From Planococcus halocryophilus (GTDB lineage: Bacteria; Bacillota; Bacilli; Bacillales_A; Planococcaceae): a stretch of DNA of 64,000 nt. The position numbers and the translations under genes were made by a program. Location of the stretch: positions 1,646,001 through 1,710,000 of the forward strand of contig NZ_CP016537.2 in the NCBI RefSeq assembly GCF_001687585.2, read 5' to 3'. This document shows positions 35,612 through 44,590 of this stretch, in pieces. The notes under the pieces were generated by a model. It did not search any database. It worked only from the letters and a program-made list of their open reading frames with translations, and was not told the origin of the DNA. How positions within the stretch are numbered: the first letter of the stretch is position 1; the number at the start of each line of letters is the position of its first letter.

Positions 35612-36267
35612 AAAAGAGCAAAGGCTTGCAAATAGCCAAATGGTTTGGGATTGCTGCATTAATCGGCATCGCGATTTGGCTCAGCCGCTCAGTTTTCCAA
35701 GTAGATGCCAACGATCTTCGTAATTGGATTTTGTCATTTGGTTTATGGTCTCCCATTTTTTACATCCTCATTTATACTGTTCGGCCGCTCATCTTTTTTC
35801 CAGCATCGGTTTTATCGATTGCGGGCGGCTTAGCATTTGGGGCTTGGCTAGGCACACTTTACACCATTATCGGTGCGACTCTTGGAGCCATGTTATCTTT
35901 TTACGTTGCCAAAACTTTAGGGAAAAGCTTTGTTCGCAAATATCGGACCGGTAATGTCGGTAAAATTCAATCTCAAATGGAACAAAACGGCTTTTTCTAC
36001 GTCTTGTTATTTCGTTTCATTCCCGTCATTAATTTCGATTTAATCAGTTATGTCGCGGCTTTTGCCAAAGTCCGTTTTACGTCTTTCGCGTTGGCTACAT
36101 TCATTGGAATTATCCCGGGTACGTTTGCTTATAATTTTTTGGGCAGTAGTTTTGTTAGCGGAAACCCGAAAATCATCATTCTCGCCGTCGTTGTTTTCGT
36201 TATACTAACAGTAGTACCAATTGCTTTACGCAATCGGTGGAACAAAAAACAAACACTCAATAAATAA
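35608..36267 (+). CDS. TVP38/TMEM64-family (VTT) membrane protein
   Basis: A 219-residue membrane protein with about five or six hydrophobic segments. FFPASVLSIAGGLAFGAWLG and LFRFIPVINFDLISYVAAF followed by GIIPGTFAYNFLGSSF are the conserved re-entrant loop and helix motifs of the VTT fold, related to DedA and E. coli YdjX/YdjZ. The ATGA overlap with the oxidoreductase-DUF1499 gene implies translational coupling. In E. coli ydjX/ydjZ also lie in one operon with ynjABCD, so the pairing with the ABC genes downstream is conserved across phyla. Confidence 0.88.
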   Translation: MKKSKGLQIAKWFGIAALIGIAIWLSRSVFQVDANDLRNWILSFGLWSPIFYILIYTVRPLIFFPASVLSIAGGLAFGAWLGTLYTIIGATLGAMLSFYVAKTLGKSFVRKYRTGNVGKIQSQMEQNGFFYVLLFRFIPVINFDLISYVAAFAKVRFTSFALATFIGIIPGTFAYNFLGSSFVSGNPKIIILAVVVFVILTVVPIALRNRWNKKQTLNK

Positions 36268-36303
36268 CAGCCATTTTATCAACGGATTTAGGAAGTGTAA
36301 AAA

Positions 36304-37551
36304 ATGAAGAACTCCGTGTTTTTAGCATCAGCCTTTCTAATGCTGACTTTATCCGCTTGTTCTCAAAACGAGGATGATCAAACAGCTAAAGAAACAGATC
36401 AATTACTGACAAGTGATTGGCAAACGATTGCGGATTCCGCAACAGAGCAGCAAGTAAATATGTATATGTGGGGTGGCAGCGACAACATTAATCGTTATAT
36501 CGATGAATGGGTAGCACCTCGCTTGAAAAAAGACCATGACGTTGAATTAAACCGTGTCCCGATGAACGATTCTCAAGACATCATCAATCAATTGGTTGAT
36601 GAAAAATTTGCTGGCAAGTTGAATGGCAGTATGGACATCATTTGGATCAACGGTGAAAATTTCAAAACGGCTAAAGACAATGATTTGTTGTGGGGTAGTT
36701 TCAGTGGGCAATTACCGAATTTCAACGATTTTATCGATAAAGATGCGCCTGAAATCGCTAATGATTTCGGTGAACCTGTAGAAGGACTCGAAGCCCCATG
36801 GGGCAAAGCGCAATTTGTTTTTGTGCATGATGAAAGCAAATCGCCAAACCCACCCAAATCTACGGATGAATTAGCCGAATGGGTTCAAGAAAACCCAGGG
36901 CAGTTTACGTATCCGGCGTTACCTGATTTTACGGGCAGTGCTTTTGTCCGCCACGTGTTGTATGAAACGACAGGTGGATATGAACAATACCAGCAACCGG
37001 CTGCGTCTATCACGGACTTAGAAACAAGGTTAGAGCCGATGTGGGATTATTTAAATAGCATCGAGCCGTATTTATGGCGGGGCGGAGAAACCTATCCTGA
37101 AAGTTTAGCGAAACAAGATCAATTGTATGCAAGTGGTGAAATTGGCATAACGATGAGTTACGACCCTGCACTTGCTGCGAGTGAAGTCTTGAAAGGTCGT
37201 TTTCCTGAGTCAACCCGCACATTTGTTTTAGACGGTGGAACTCTTTCTAATACCCATTTTTTGTCGATTCCATTCAATTCTTCTGCGAAAGCGGGAGCGA
37301 TGGTCGCTATCAACGAAATGTTGTCACCTGAAGCTCAAACGGCGAAACTATCTCCTGAAAACTGGGGAGATTTGTCTGCACTTGACTTAAATTTATTGTC
37401 TCTTGAACAACAAGACGCAATGAATGCGGTCGACTTAGGCGTAGCCACTTTGTCATTAGCGGAATTAGAAGAGCACCGACTCCCAGAACTATCATCAGAC
37501 TATATTGAAATTATCGAAAAAGGATGGTTACAACATGTGGCAAAAGAATAA
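36304..37551 (+). CDS. YnjB-like ABC transporter substrate-binding lipoprotein
   Basis: A 415-residue lipoprotein with a signal peptide and lipobox LSACS (Cys20). The mature protein is a two-lobed binding protein of the iron/thiamine/polyamine cluster; VNMYMWGGSDNINRYIDEWV near residue 55 and the tail with LPELSSDYIEIIEKGW resemble E. coli YnjB. The ligand is not known for this group. It is followed by two permeases and an ATPase, overlapping the first by 17 bp. The whole set is a type I importer co-transcribed with the MerA-like/DUF1499 and TVP38 genes. Confidence 0.87.
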   Translation: MKNSVFLASAFLMLTLSACSQNEDDQTAKETDQLLTSDWQTIADSATEQQVNMYMWGGSDNINRYIDEWVAPRLKKDHDVELNRVPMNDSQDIINQLVDEKFAGKLNGSMDIIWINGENFKTAKDNDLLWGSFSGQLPNFNDFIDKDAPEIANDFGEPVEGLEAPWGKAQFVFVHDESKSPNPPKSTDELAEWVQENPGQFTYPALPDFTGSAFVRHVLYETTGGYEQYQQPAASITDLETRLEPMWDYLNSIEPYLWRGGETYPESLAKQDQLYASGEIGITMSYDPALAASEVLKGRFPESTRTFVLDGGTLSNTHFLSIPFNSSAKAGAMVAINEMLSPEAQTAKLSPENWGDLSALDLNLLSLEQQDAMNAVDLGVATLSLAELEEHRLPELSSDYIEIIEKGWLQHVAKE

Positions 37552-38419
37552 ACCGTATCTTTTGTTGTTTCCTACCATCGGAACCATCGTCCTCCTGTTT
37601 TTCGGGGGACTTTTTGATGGATTTTTAAAAAGTCTCGGCTATTTTCCGGCACTTGATCAAACTGATTTTAACTTTACAGCTTATCACCATCTATTCAGCT
37701 CATCTGAATTTTGGGCATCGTTTAATTTAACCTTTCGTGTGGCATTATTGTCTTCATTTCTTGCTGCAGTTTTGGGTGCAGTTATTGCGATTTCTTTATT
37801 TATGATGAACGAATCTGCTAATGGTAGTAGTTCGTCCATTTGGTACAGATTGTTTCAATTGCCGTTAACGATTCCACATCTAGTTGGTGGCTATATTATC
37901 GTATTGTTGTTTATGCAAAGTGGTTTTCTTTCTCGAATTGCTACCAATCTCGGCTTTATCGATACAATCTCAGAGTTTCCTGTTTTGGTAAACGATTCAT
38001 TTGGTTGGGGCATCATCTTGACTTATGCTTGGAAAGAAGCGCCATTTATTTCACTAATGATTTATCCAGTGTTGTCTCGAATCCATCGCTCGTGGCGTGA
38101 TGTGTCACGCGTATTCGGTGCAAGTCGCTGGAATTATGTACGCGAAATTGTTGTTCCTGTCATGATGCCTGCATGGACGATTGCGACATTTATCGTTTTT
38201 GTTTTTACGTTTTCTGCTTTTGAAGTCCCGTTTTTACTTGGTGTTACATACCCAAGCACGTTACCAGTGTATTCCTATCAACTCTATACAAGTGGAACGT
38301 TAACGGACCGACCAGAAGCACTCGCAGTCAATATCATTTTGGCAAGTTTCACCGTAATTATGGGGTTAGTTGTTTACGCAGTTAATAAACGATGGAACGC
38401 TTTAAAGGGGTGGGATTGA
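37535..38419 (+). CDS. ABC transporter permease (YnjC N-terminal half-like)
   Basis: A 294-residue membrane protein from the ATG at 37535, seven bases after AAAGGATGG inside the preceding gene. Six membrane segments are seen and the cytoplasmic EAA loop is RVFGASRWNYVREIVVPVMMPA. In E. coli the equivalent YnjC is a single long protein with two permease modules; here they are two genes. The stop TGA overlaps the ATG of the next gene by one base. Confidence 0.87.
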   Translation: MWQKNKPYLLLFPTIGTIVLLFFGGLFDGFLKSLGYFPALDQTDFNFTAYHHLFSSSEFWASFNLTFRVALLSSFLAAVLGAVIAISLFMMNESANGSSSSIWYRLFQLPLTIPHLVGGYIIVLLFMQSGFLSRIATNLGFIDTISEFPVLVNDSFGWGIILTYAWKEAPFISLMIYPVLSRIHRSWRDVSRVFGASRWNYVREIVVPVMMPAWTIATFIVFVFTFSAFEVPFLLGVTYPSTLPVYSYQLYTSGTLTDRPEALAVNIILASFTVIMGLVVYAVNKRWNALKGWD

Positions 38420-39234
38420 TGATGAAGCCTCAAATGTTCATAAAAATCAGCCTATCCTTACTGGTATTCCTACTAATGTTCTTGCCTTTTATCCCGCTTG
38501 TGTTATCCAGTTTGTCATTTGGTTGGCAGTGGCCCGAAATCTTACCAGATGCAATTAGTCTTCGTGCATGGGATTATGTGTTATTTGGCAGTTCGGGCAC
38601 ATGGCAAGCGGTTGGTGTAAGTTTACTGATTGCTTTGATTGTCACGGTCATAAACATACTTCTCGCGGTACCAGCTGCTAATGCACTCGTGCGCAATTCG
38701 TTTCGCGGCAAATGGATAATGGAAGCCATTATCTTTGCGCCTATTATCATTCCACCTTTTGTAGCAGTGATGGGCATTCATTTAACGTTTTTAAAACTTG
38801 GATTAACAGAAACGATAGTAGGTGTGGTGTTAGCTCACATTTCGCCTACTTTGCCTTATATGGTGCGCGCCATTATGATTAGCTATCAAACTTTATCGGT
38901 CGATTGGGAAGACCAAGCACGCATGCTTGGAGCCGGTCCTGTTTCTCGGTTTACCTTGGTGGTCTTGCCCCATTTATTGCCGGGTATTGTCGCAGGAGCT
39001 AGTTTAAGTATATTAATTTCTTTAAGTCAATACTTAATCACTTTTATCATTGGCTCTGGTCAAGTGGTTACGTTATCCATATTGTTGTTTCCATTTATAA
39101 GCGGTGGTGACCCTGCAATCGCTTCAGCCTATTCCTTATTGTTTGCGGGAATGGCGATTATGACATTGTTCGGTTTGGATGTTCTTTTGAAAAAATACTA
39201 TCAACAGAAAAAAGCCGTAACAAACAAAGGCTAA
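38419..39234 (+). CDS. ABC transporter permease (YnjC C-terminal half-like)
   Basis: A 271-residue membrane protein from the ATG at 38419, which overlaps the previous stop and follows AAAGGGGTGGG. Six membrane segments; the EAA loop is ARMLGAGPVSRFTLVVLPHLLPG. It pairs with the preceding permease to form the heterodimeric channel of the importer. The ATPase gene starts 12 bp downstream. Confidence 0.87.
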   Translation: MMKPQMFIKISLSLLVFLLMFLPFIPLVLSSLSFGWQWPEILPDAISLRAWDYVLFGSSGTWQAVGVSLLIALIVTVINILLAVPAANALVRNSFRGKWIMEAIIFAPIIIPPFVAVMGIHLTFLKLGLTETIVGVVLAHISPTLPYMVRAIMISYQTLSVDWEDQARMLGAGPVSRFTLVVLPHLLPGIVAGASLSILISLSQYLITFIIGSGQVVTLSILLFPFISGGDPAIASAYSLLFAGMAIMTLFGLDVLLKKYYQQKKAVTNKG

Positions 39235-39246
39235 AGGAGTGAGAAT

Positions 39247-40323
39247 ATGAGCGATTTGCGAATAATCAATGTGGAAAAACATTACAAACAACCGCAACAA
39301 AAAGACAATCCTGCCTTTTCGTTACATCCTATCAACTTGACGATTCACGAAGGCGAGTTTTTCTCATTGCTTGGACCCTCTGGTTGCGGCAAGACTAGCT
39401 TATTAAAACTGGTTGCGGGATTACTTCCGGCCGATAACGGAGAAATTTGGATTGGCGATCAAAATTTCACCCAAGTTCCATCGGAAGCGCGAAACTTTGC
39501 AATGGTCTTTCAACAATCGTTATTGTTTCCGCATATGACGGTAGAAGACAATGTCGCCTTCGGATTAAAAATGCAAAAAGTTGATAAAAAACAACGAATA
39601 GCAAAAGCGCGAGATATGCTTGAACATGTCGGACTGCAAGGCTACGGCAGCCGTTTTCCAGATAGACTAAGCGGTGGCCAACAACAGCGCGTAGCTTTAG
39701 CGAGAGCGTTAGTAGCCAATCCGCGCGTGTTATTGATGGATGAACCGTTTAGTGCGTTAGATCCGGGATTGCGAGAAGAAATGCGCGACTTGCTTAGCCG
39801 GATTCAACTGGAGTTTCGTGTCACCGTGTTATTTGTTACGCACGACAGAGAAGAAGCTTTTTCATTGTCAGATCGGATTGCTGTGATGAGTAATGGCGAG
39901 TTATTACAAGTAGGCAGTTCTAAAGAGATATACGAACAACCTTTAACTACAAAAGTAGCGTCATTTCTTGGGTTAAAAAACATCATTAGAGGAAACGTTG
40001 AAAGTGGCTATTTTCGTTCTATTGATGGAAGTTTTGAATTTTTAGTTGATGCCACTACAAAGAATGGTCTGAGCTGTTTAATCGTTCGACCCGAGGCTAT
40101 GCAACTTGTGACAGAAGGTAGACCAACACTTGCATCCAGCATTCAAATTCAAGGAACAGTAGAACAGATAAAGTTTAATCATGGGTTTTATTCAGTCAAA
40201 ATAAGTGTAGGAGAATGTCATTTAACTTGTAGTTTGACGAGTCAGCAAGCAGATATTCTTTGTGTAGGGCAGACAATAAGTTTGCAAATAGAAGTGAAAG
40301 ATTTATGGGTAGTCAATGAATAA
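39247..40323 (+). CDS. ABC transporter ATP-binding protein (YnjD/PotA-like, with TOBE-like tail)
   Basis: A 358-residue importer ATPase. Walker A is GPSGCGKTS (about residues 43-51), the signature LSGGQQQR at about 141-148, Walker B LLMDEPFSALD at about 162-172 and the switch His in VTHDREEAFSL. The last 110 residues form a beta-rich TOBE-type regulatory domain, longer than in E. coli YnjD, and more like PotA/CysA. It is the last gene of the six-gene operon from 33728; a possible terminator lies at 40464-40498. Confidence 0.9.
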   Translation: MSDLRIINVEKHYKQPQQKDNPAFSLHPINLTIHEGEFFSLLGPSGCGKTSLLKLVAGLLPADNGEIWIGDQNFTQVPSEARNFAMVFQQSLLFPHMTVEDNVAFGLKMQKVDKKQRIAKARDMLEHVGLQGYGSRFPDRLSGGQQQRVALARALVANPRVLLMDEPFSALDPGLREEMRDLLSRIQLEFRVTVLFVTHDREEAFSLSDRIAVMSNGELLQVGSSKEIYEQPLTTKVASFLGLKNIIRGNVESGYFRSIDGSFEFLVDATTKNGLSCLIVRPEAMQLVTEGRPTLASSIQIQGTVEQIKFNHGFYSVKISVGECHLTCSLTSQQADILCVGQTISLQIEVKDLWVVNE

Positions 40324-40463
40324 CGAGAGATTGCCAGAATGAATAGAAATGAATAAATAGAATTTAATTATGAATAGTATTTATATAAAAGGATGAACAG
40401 CTATTTGGATAATTATATATGAATTTATTCACTCGGTGCTATCGCGAGCATTTTAGTTAATGT

Positions 40464-40498
40464 AATACTATTCAACTTAAGAATGAATAGTATTTTGT
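40464..40498 (+). terminator. Possible terminator of the ynj-like operon
   Basis: An 11-bp perfect stem AATACTATTCA (40464-40474) / TGAATAGTATT (40484-40494) with a short T tail. The sequence GAATAGTAT occurs again near 40373, so it may instead be part of a small local repeat. No gene is seen in 40324-40587. Confidence 0.45.
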
Positions 40499-40528
40499 TC
40501 ATGCAACTATGCACCCTAAAGTAAAAGT

Positions 40529-40565
40529 ATAAGTTTTGACTTATATAATATTATTGGCTTACAAT
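40529..40565 (+). promoter_or_regulatory. arsR promoter and operator
   Basis: TTGACT (40536-40541) and TACAAT (40560-40565) are 18 bp apart. The palindrome ATAAGTTTTGACTTAT (40529-40544) covers the -35 box and is a likely ArsR site. Confidence 0.65.
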
Positions 40566-40587
40566 TAATACAAAGGAGTGGATCTAC

Positions 40588-40935
40588 ATGGAGACTTTAT
40601 CAACACAATCTGCAGCTGATGTTACAGCTTGTTTGAAAGCTGTCAGCGATCCAACTCGTCTAATGATGATGAAATTGGTGGAGACGAATAAGTACTGTGT
40701 ATGTCAATTTGTTGAAATGTTCGGCATGAGTCAGCCAGCGATCAGTCAACATTTGCGGAAGTTAAAACAAGCAGGGCTTTTAAAAGAAAACAGAAGTGGC
40801 CAATGGCGGTTTTATTCGATGAATAAAGAGTCTACCCATGCAACATTGCTGTTAGATATTTTAAGCCACATTGAAGACTCAGATGCACAGCTTCAAGCAT
40901 TACTTGCGAAAGAAAAACCAGTAGATTGCTTTTAA
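40588..40935 (+). CDS. arsR: ArsR-family metalloregulator
   Basis: A 115-residue winged-helix repressor with AAAGGAGTGG before its ATG. The metalloid-sensing motif CVC is present in KYCVCQFVEMF at about residues 33-35, and the recognition helix is SQPAISQHLRKLKQAGLL. A C-terminal Cys (about residue 114) could be a third ligand. It would repress its own operon with arsC until As(III) or Sb(III) binds. Confidence 0.92.
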   Translation: METLSTQSAADVTACLKAVSDPTRLMMMKLVETNKYCVCQFVEMFGMSQPAISQHLRKLKQAGLLKENRSGQWRFYSMNKESTHATLLLDILSHIEDSDAQLQALLAKEKPVDCF

Positions 40936-40964
40936 AATTATGTTTGTAAAAAGGAGAACTATTT

Positions 40965-41384
40965 ATGACAAAAAAAATTATTTATTTTTTATGCACAGGA
41001 AACTCTTGCCGTAGCCAAATGGCTGAAGGATGGGCAAAACTACATTTAGCAACAGAGTGGGATGTATACAGCGCTGGAATTGAAGCGCACGGATTAAATC
41101 CGAATGCGGTGAAAGCAATGAATGAAGTAGGTATTGATATTTCCACTCAAACTTCAGACATCATTGATGAAGACTTGCTTAATCGCGCAGATTTTATCGT
41201 GACTCTTTGCGGGGATGCAGCAGATAAATGTCCGGTAACTCCGGCTCATATTCGTCGCGAACATTGGGGCTTTGAAGATCCAGCAAAAGCCCAAGGCACA
41301 GAAGAAGAAAAGTGGACTGTGTTCCAAACGGTTCGTGATGCTATTGGAACGCGCATTGAATCGTTCGCGAAAACCGGCATCTAA
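40965..41384 (+). CDS. arsC: Arsenate reductase, thioredoxin-coupled type
   Basis: A 139-residue cytoplasmic enzyme reducing arsenate to arsenite. It has the low-molecular-weight phosphatase loop [14 protein letters not shown] (Cys10, Cys15) and the redox pair in [12 protein letters not shown] (Cys82 and Cys89), as in S. aureus pI258 and B. subtilis ArsC. It follows arsR by 29 bp. No ArsB or Acr3 efflux gene follows, only a terminator, so arsenite must be expelled by a pump encoded elsewhere. Confidence 0.94.
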   Translation: MTKKIIYFLCTGNSCRSQMAEGWAKLHLATEWDVYSAGIEAHGLNPNAVKAMNEVGIDISTQTSDIIDEDLLNRADFIVTLCGDAADKCPVTPAHIRREHWGFEDPAKAQGTEEEKWTVFQTVRDAIGTRIESFAKTGI

Positions 41385-41398
41385 AAATTCTCTAAACG

Positions 41399-41437
41399 AA
41401 ACCCACAAGCTGATAAATCAGCTTGTGGGTTTTTTAT
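41399..41437 (+). terminator. Terminator of the arsRC operon
   Basis: A perfect 15-bp stem (41399-41413 with 41418-41432) and a T run. Confidence 0.92.
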
Positions 41438-41543
41438 TTATCTAAATTGTCAATCGATTCCAACAACTTCATTGACACAGTTGGAGGCGCTATTTATACT
41501 TGCTATATAACAGTTTAGCTTTTTACAAGAGAGGGGTCATATT

Positions 41544-43139
41544 ATGCTGGCAACGTTAACACCACTTGACTGGAAACGCCGCGCGGTCAAATACTATCCG
41601 GAGAAAGTGGCGGTGATTGATGGAGACAAAAAGTTTACATACAAAGAGTTTGGCAAACGAGTAGACCAACTCACTACCGCACTACATAATGCAGGGATTG
41701 GCAACAAAGACCATGTGGCAGTGATGCTGCCAAATAATCACGCAATGCTGGAATGTTTTTACGGCATTATACCTCTTGGAGCGGTTATTGTTCCGCTTAA
41801 TTACCGCTTGTCTACAAAAGATTTAACGTATATTTTAAAACATAGCGACGCAAAAATGCTGATTGTCGATGCGGAGTTCGGCAAAATGCTTGAAAAAGTA
41901 CAAGACGAGCTACCGATTGAAAAGTACATTGTTGTGGCTGTAGATGGCTTTGAATCGACGATTAACGGGGAAGATTACGAAGCATTTATCGGGAATGTTC
42001 CGGATGATGCAAAAGTGCCTCACATCGATTTAGATGAAAACCAAATGCTGTCGTTAAATTATACGAGTGGTACCACGTCCAGTCCAAAAGGCGTGATGCA
42101 AACGCATCGCACTAATTACCTGAATGCTGCCAACTTCTTGCATCATTTGGAAATTAAATTCGATGACGTATATTTGCATACCTTGCCAATGTTTCATACA
42201 AACGGATGGGGCGGCGTTTGGGCCATTACTGCAGCGGGAGCTACGCATGTGTGCTTACGTAAAGTAGACCCACCGCTAATTTTGGATTTATTTGAAAGTC
42301 ATGGCATCACCTCACTTTGCGGTGCGCCGACAGTTGTTAATATGCTCGTTAATGAACCAAAAGCGAAAGAAATTGAATTGACCCAAACAATACGTATGGG
42401 AACTGCAGGTGCGCCACCTGCTGCAGCGCTGATTGCGAAAGCGCAAAGCATTCTAGGATTGAATATGATGCATGTGTACGGCTTGACTGAAACGTCTCCG
42501 TTTATCCTTTACTGCGAATGGAAAAACGAATTTAATGATTTGGACCCTGAACAACAAGCATCTATTAAAGCACGTCAAGGAATAGAGCTCGCTTTTAACG
42601 GAGAAACCAAAGTGGTTAATCAAGAAAATGGAGAAGAAGTGGCATGGAACGGAAAAGAACTGGGTGAAATTGTCACGCGTGGCAACGTCGTTATGGCAGG
42701 ATATTACAAAGATCCTGAAAAAACGGCTGAAGCGATTCGAGATGGCTGGTTTTACACAGGAGATTTGGCCGTGACACATCCGGATGGTTATATCGAAATT
42801 CAAGATCGCATTAAAGACATGATCATTTCTGGAGGCGAAAACATTTCCTCTACAGAAATCGAAGGCGTCTTGTATAAACACCCCGCAATCGCCGAAGTTG
42901 CTGTGATTGCAGTACCGGATGAAAAGTGGGGGGAAGTACCAAAAGCCATTATTGTGCTGCATCAAGGAGCACAAGTAACTGAGCAAGAAATCTTGGATTA
43001 TACGCGTGAAAACATGTCGCGCTTTAAAGTGCCAAAATCTGTAGACTTTGTTGAAGCTTTGCCTAAAACGGCAACTGGTAAATTGCAGAAATTCCAGTTG
43101 CGGGAAATGTACTGGGGGCGAGGGAAAAAAGTGAATTAA
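41544..43139 (+). CDS. Fatty-acyl-CoA synthetase (AMP-forming)
   Basis: A 531-residue cytoplasmic ligase. The P-loop is YTSGTTSSPKGVMQTH (about residues 173-188), the acyl-adenylate motif VYGLTETSPF lies near residue 312, GWFYTGDLAV near 403, and the catalytic Lys is in PKTATGKLQKFQLR near the C-terminus. Its length and motifs fit medium/long-chain acyl-CoA ligases of the FadD3/LcfB/YngI class, which feed fatty acids into beta-oxidation or lipid synthesis. It is a single-gene unit with GAGAGGGG before the ATG and a terminator after it. Confidence 0.9.
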   Translation: MLATLTPLDWKRRAVKYYPEKVAVIDGDKKFTYKEFGKRVDQLTTALHNAGIGNKDHVAVMLPNNHAMLECFYGIIPLGAVIVPLNYRLSTKDLTYILKHSDAKMLIVDAEFGKMLEKVQDELPIEKYIVVAVDGFESTINGEDYEAFIGNVPDDAKVPHIDLDENQMLSLNYTSGTTSSPKGVMQTHRTNYLNAANFLHHLEIKFDDVYLHTLPMFHTNGWGGVWAITAAGATHVCLRKVDPPLILDLFESHGITSLCGAPTVVNMLVNEPKAKEIELTQTIRMGTAGAPPAAALIAKAQSILGLNMMHVYGLTETSPFILYCEWKNEFNDLDPEQQASIKARQGIELAFNGETKVVNQENGEEVAWNGKELGEIVTRGNVVMAGYYKDPEKTAEAIRDGWFYTGDLAVTHPDGYIEIQDRIKDMIISGGENISSTEIEGVLYKHPAIAEVAVIAVPDEKWGEVPKAIIVLHQGAQVTEQEILDYTRENMSRFKVPKSVDFVEALPKTATGKLQKFQLREMYWGRGKKVN

Positions 43140-43142
43140 ATT

Positions 43143-43187
43143 AAAAAACCGTCTATTCATGAGAATCTACATGGATAGACGGTTTTT
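43143..43187 (+). terminator. Terminator after the acyl-CoA synthetase gene
   Basis: AAAACCGTCTAT and ATAGACGGTTTT pair with inner extension CATG / CATG, followed by a T run. Confidence 0.85.
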
Positions 43188-43222
43188 GTGATGAATTATA
43201 AATTTAAAATCGCAATAAAGAC

Positions 43223-43354
43223 TCATGTAAATAACAAGCTAGTGACAGTCGATATCACCCAGTAGTTCTTGTCGCGAATATTGAGCAAAAGGAAACCAAC
43301 GATGAAATTAATGAGTAAAATAACAAGGGCAACGGTGCCAATTACATATAACAT
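43223..43354 (-). CDS. Small single-pass membrane protein (43 residues)
   Basis: A short frame from an ATG at 43354, preceded by CGGAGAA at nine bases. Residues 4-24 are a strong hydrophobic helix (IGTVALVILLINFIVGFLLL), then NIRDKNYW and a second short hydrophobic stretch. The good ribosome binding site and helix make it a credible gene. It lies between a terminator and a broken DinB-like gene and has no recognised function. Confidence 0.55.
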   Translation of the reverse strand: MLYVIGTVALVILLINFIVGFLLLNIRDKNYWVISTVTSLLFT

Positions 43355-43409
43355 CTATATTAATTCTCCGTTCTTTCTATAAAGTACTGTTAAAAAGTGT
43401 TTTCACTCT

Positions 43410-43947
43410 TTACGATTGATGTTTTTTTAGCTTCCCATGCAAATACTCTTCCGATTTTCCTTTTGGAATGCTAAGCGTTTCCCAATTCTCATCTTTTAAT
43501 TGCTTTCCAATATAAACAATTTGACCAACATGACAAGCATAATGAGTTAGTTGCCTTTCGATTGCTTCTAATACAGTGTGTTTTTCACCTCGAATAGTGA
43601 CTTTTTTTTAATAAATCTTGGCTTTCTAAACCATTCAATGTACCAAGAAACGTATTCCAGCCTTTTTCCCACATAATGATCATTTCTTGTATCGTTAAAA
43701 TAGTATCTTCAAATTCCTGATCACGATTTCTAGAAGGTTTTTCTCCATCCGTCGTTAAAAAATCAGACCACCTAGATACCATGTTTCCACTGACATGCTT
43801 GACTGTAAATCCTACGCTATTAGAAGCCTCGTTTAATCTCCAGTGTATATCAGTCTCAGATAATTGATTGATGGTTCTATCCCCAAGATCCTTAACATTT
43901 TGAAATCTTTCTTGAATCACCTTCAAATATTCTTTTCCAAGTTCCAT
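43410..43947 (-). pseudogene. DinB-superfamily (DUF1572) protein, frameshifted at an A8 run
   Basis: From the ATG at 43947 (AAGGAG nine bases before) the frame gives GKEYLKVIQERFQNVKDLGD and NSVGFTVKHVSGNMVSRW, features of the DUF1572/DinB four-helix family, then ends soon after a run of eight A (plus-strand T8 at 43612-43619). Removing one A continues as VTIRGEKHTVLEAIERQLTH and GQIVYIGKQL to a TAA at 43410-43412. That C-terminal part contains the metal-binding His region (THYACHVGQIVY) of the family. The repaired protein would be 178 residues, the expected size. Function would be thiol- or metal-related; it is not known. Confidence 0.83.
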
Positions 43948-44394
43948 ACCTACACACTCCTTCATTTTTATAAACACCAAGTTGTTGAAAAAAGTGTTTT
44001 TAAATATCTAAATGCAGCATTTCCGTCGGTTCATGATCAATAGAGGTGTTTTATTTTCCGGTATCTTTTACGGTTCTCGTATTGTCTTCTATAGAAGCTG
44101 AATATCCATTACTATCCAATTTCACTTCTAAATAATACTTCTTGTGTAGCTGATTTTGCACCTCATTTTTATTATACATTAGCTTAAAATGCATCGAACT
44201 TATTCATCAAAATATCTAAGGTTAATTGATGTTCACCACTTTACTCAGAATAACTGAACTGTCGGAGTTATTCTGCTACTCGCATGACATGTTACTGTTT
44301 TCTTGAAGTCCTTTTCAATCGAGTAATCCACAGTACTCATTCTATGTTTTCTGACGGCAAATCGATATTGACTTTTCTTTTCATATACTTATAC
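43948..44394. other. Noncoding or decayed stretch before the Dlt-like cluster
   Basis: About 450 bp without a credible gene. A minus-strand frame at 44051-44179 could encode 42 residues ending in SASIEDNTRTVKDTGK, which looks like the tail of a lost protein, but it has no ribosome binding site. Nothing else is recognised. Confidence 0.4.
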
Positions 44395-44423
44395 TTGATT
44401 ATGAGAATCATTTTCAATAAGAT
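44395..44423 (+). promoter_or_regulatory. Promoter with a Fur box filling the spacer
   Basis: TTGATT (44395-44400) and TAAGAT (44418-44423) are exactly 17 bp apart. The 15-mer TGAGAATCATTTTCA at 44402-44416 differs from the Fur 7-1-7 consensus TGATAATNATTATCA at two positions, and 44397-44415 matches 16 of 19 bases of the classical Fur box. A repressor bound there would block the promoter, so the downstream cluster is probably induced by iron limitation. A leader of about 160 bases follows. Confidence 0.75.
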
Positions 44424-44590
44424 TATTGAAAGATACCCTTAGGAAGAGATAAAGGCAAGAAACGTATATATAAGCCATCGTTACGCTGATGCAAGTGCTG
44501 ATCTCTAGAAAGTTTGTCAGATATAGAAACGGTTCGAGCAAACAAGACTTTCACATAGATGCTAGTGAACGTAATATTGAAAGGATGGAA

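Noticed and set aside
42453..43160. 235-codon minus-strand frame in the acyl-CoA ligase gene
   Set aside because: Antisense to a well-supported enzyme; rich in Phe and His as usual for such shadows.
44051..44179. 42-residue minus-strand frame before the Dlt-like cluster
   Set aside because: No ribosome binding site; most likely a remnant of a lost gene.
44424..44590. 160-base leader of the Dlt-like cluster considered as a riboswitch
   Set aside because: No known aptamer motif or T-box element could be recognised and no terminator hairpin is present.
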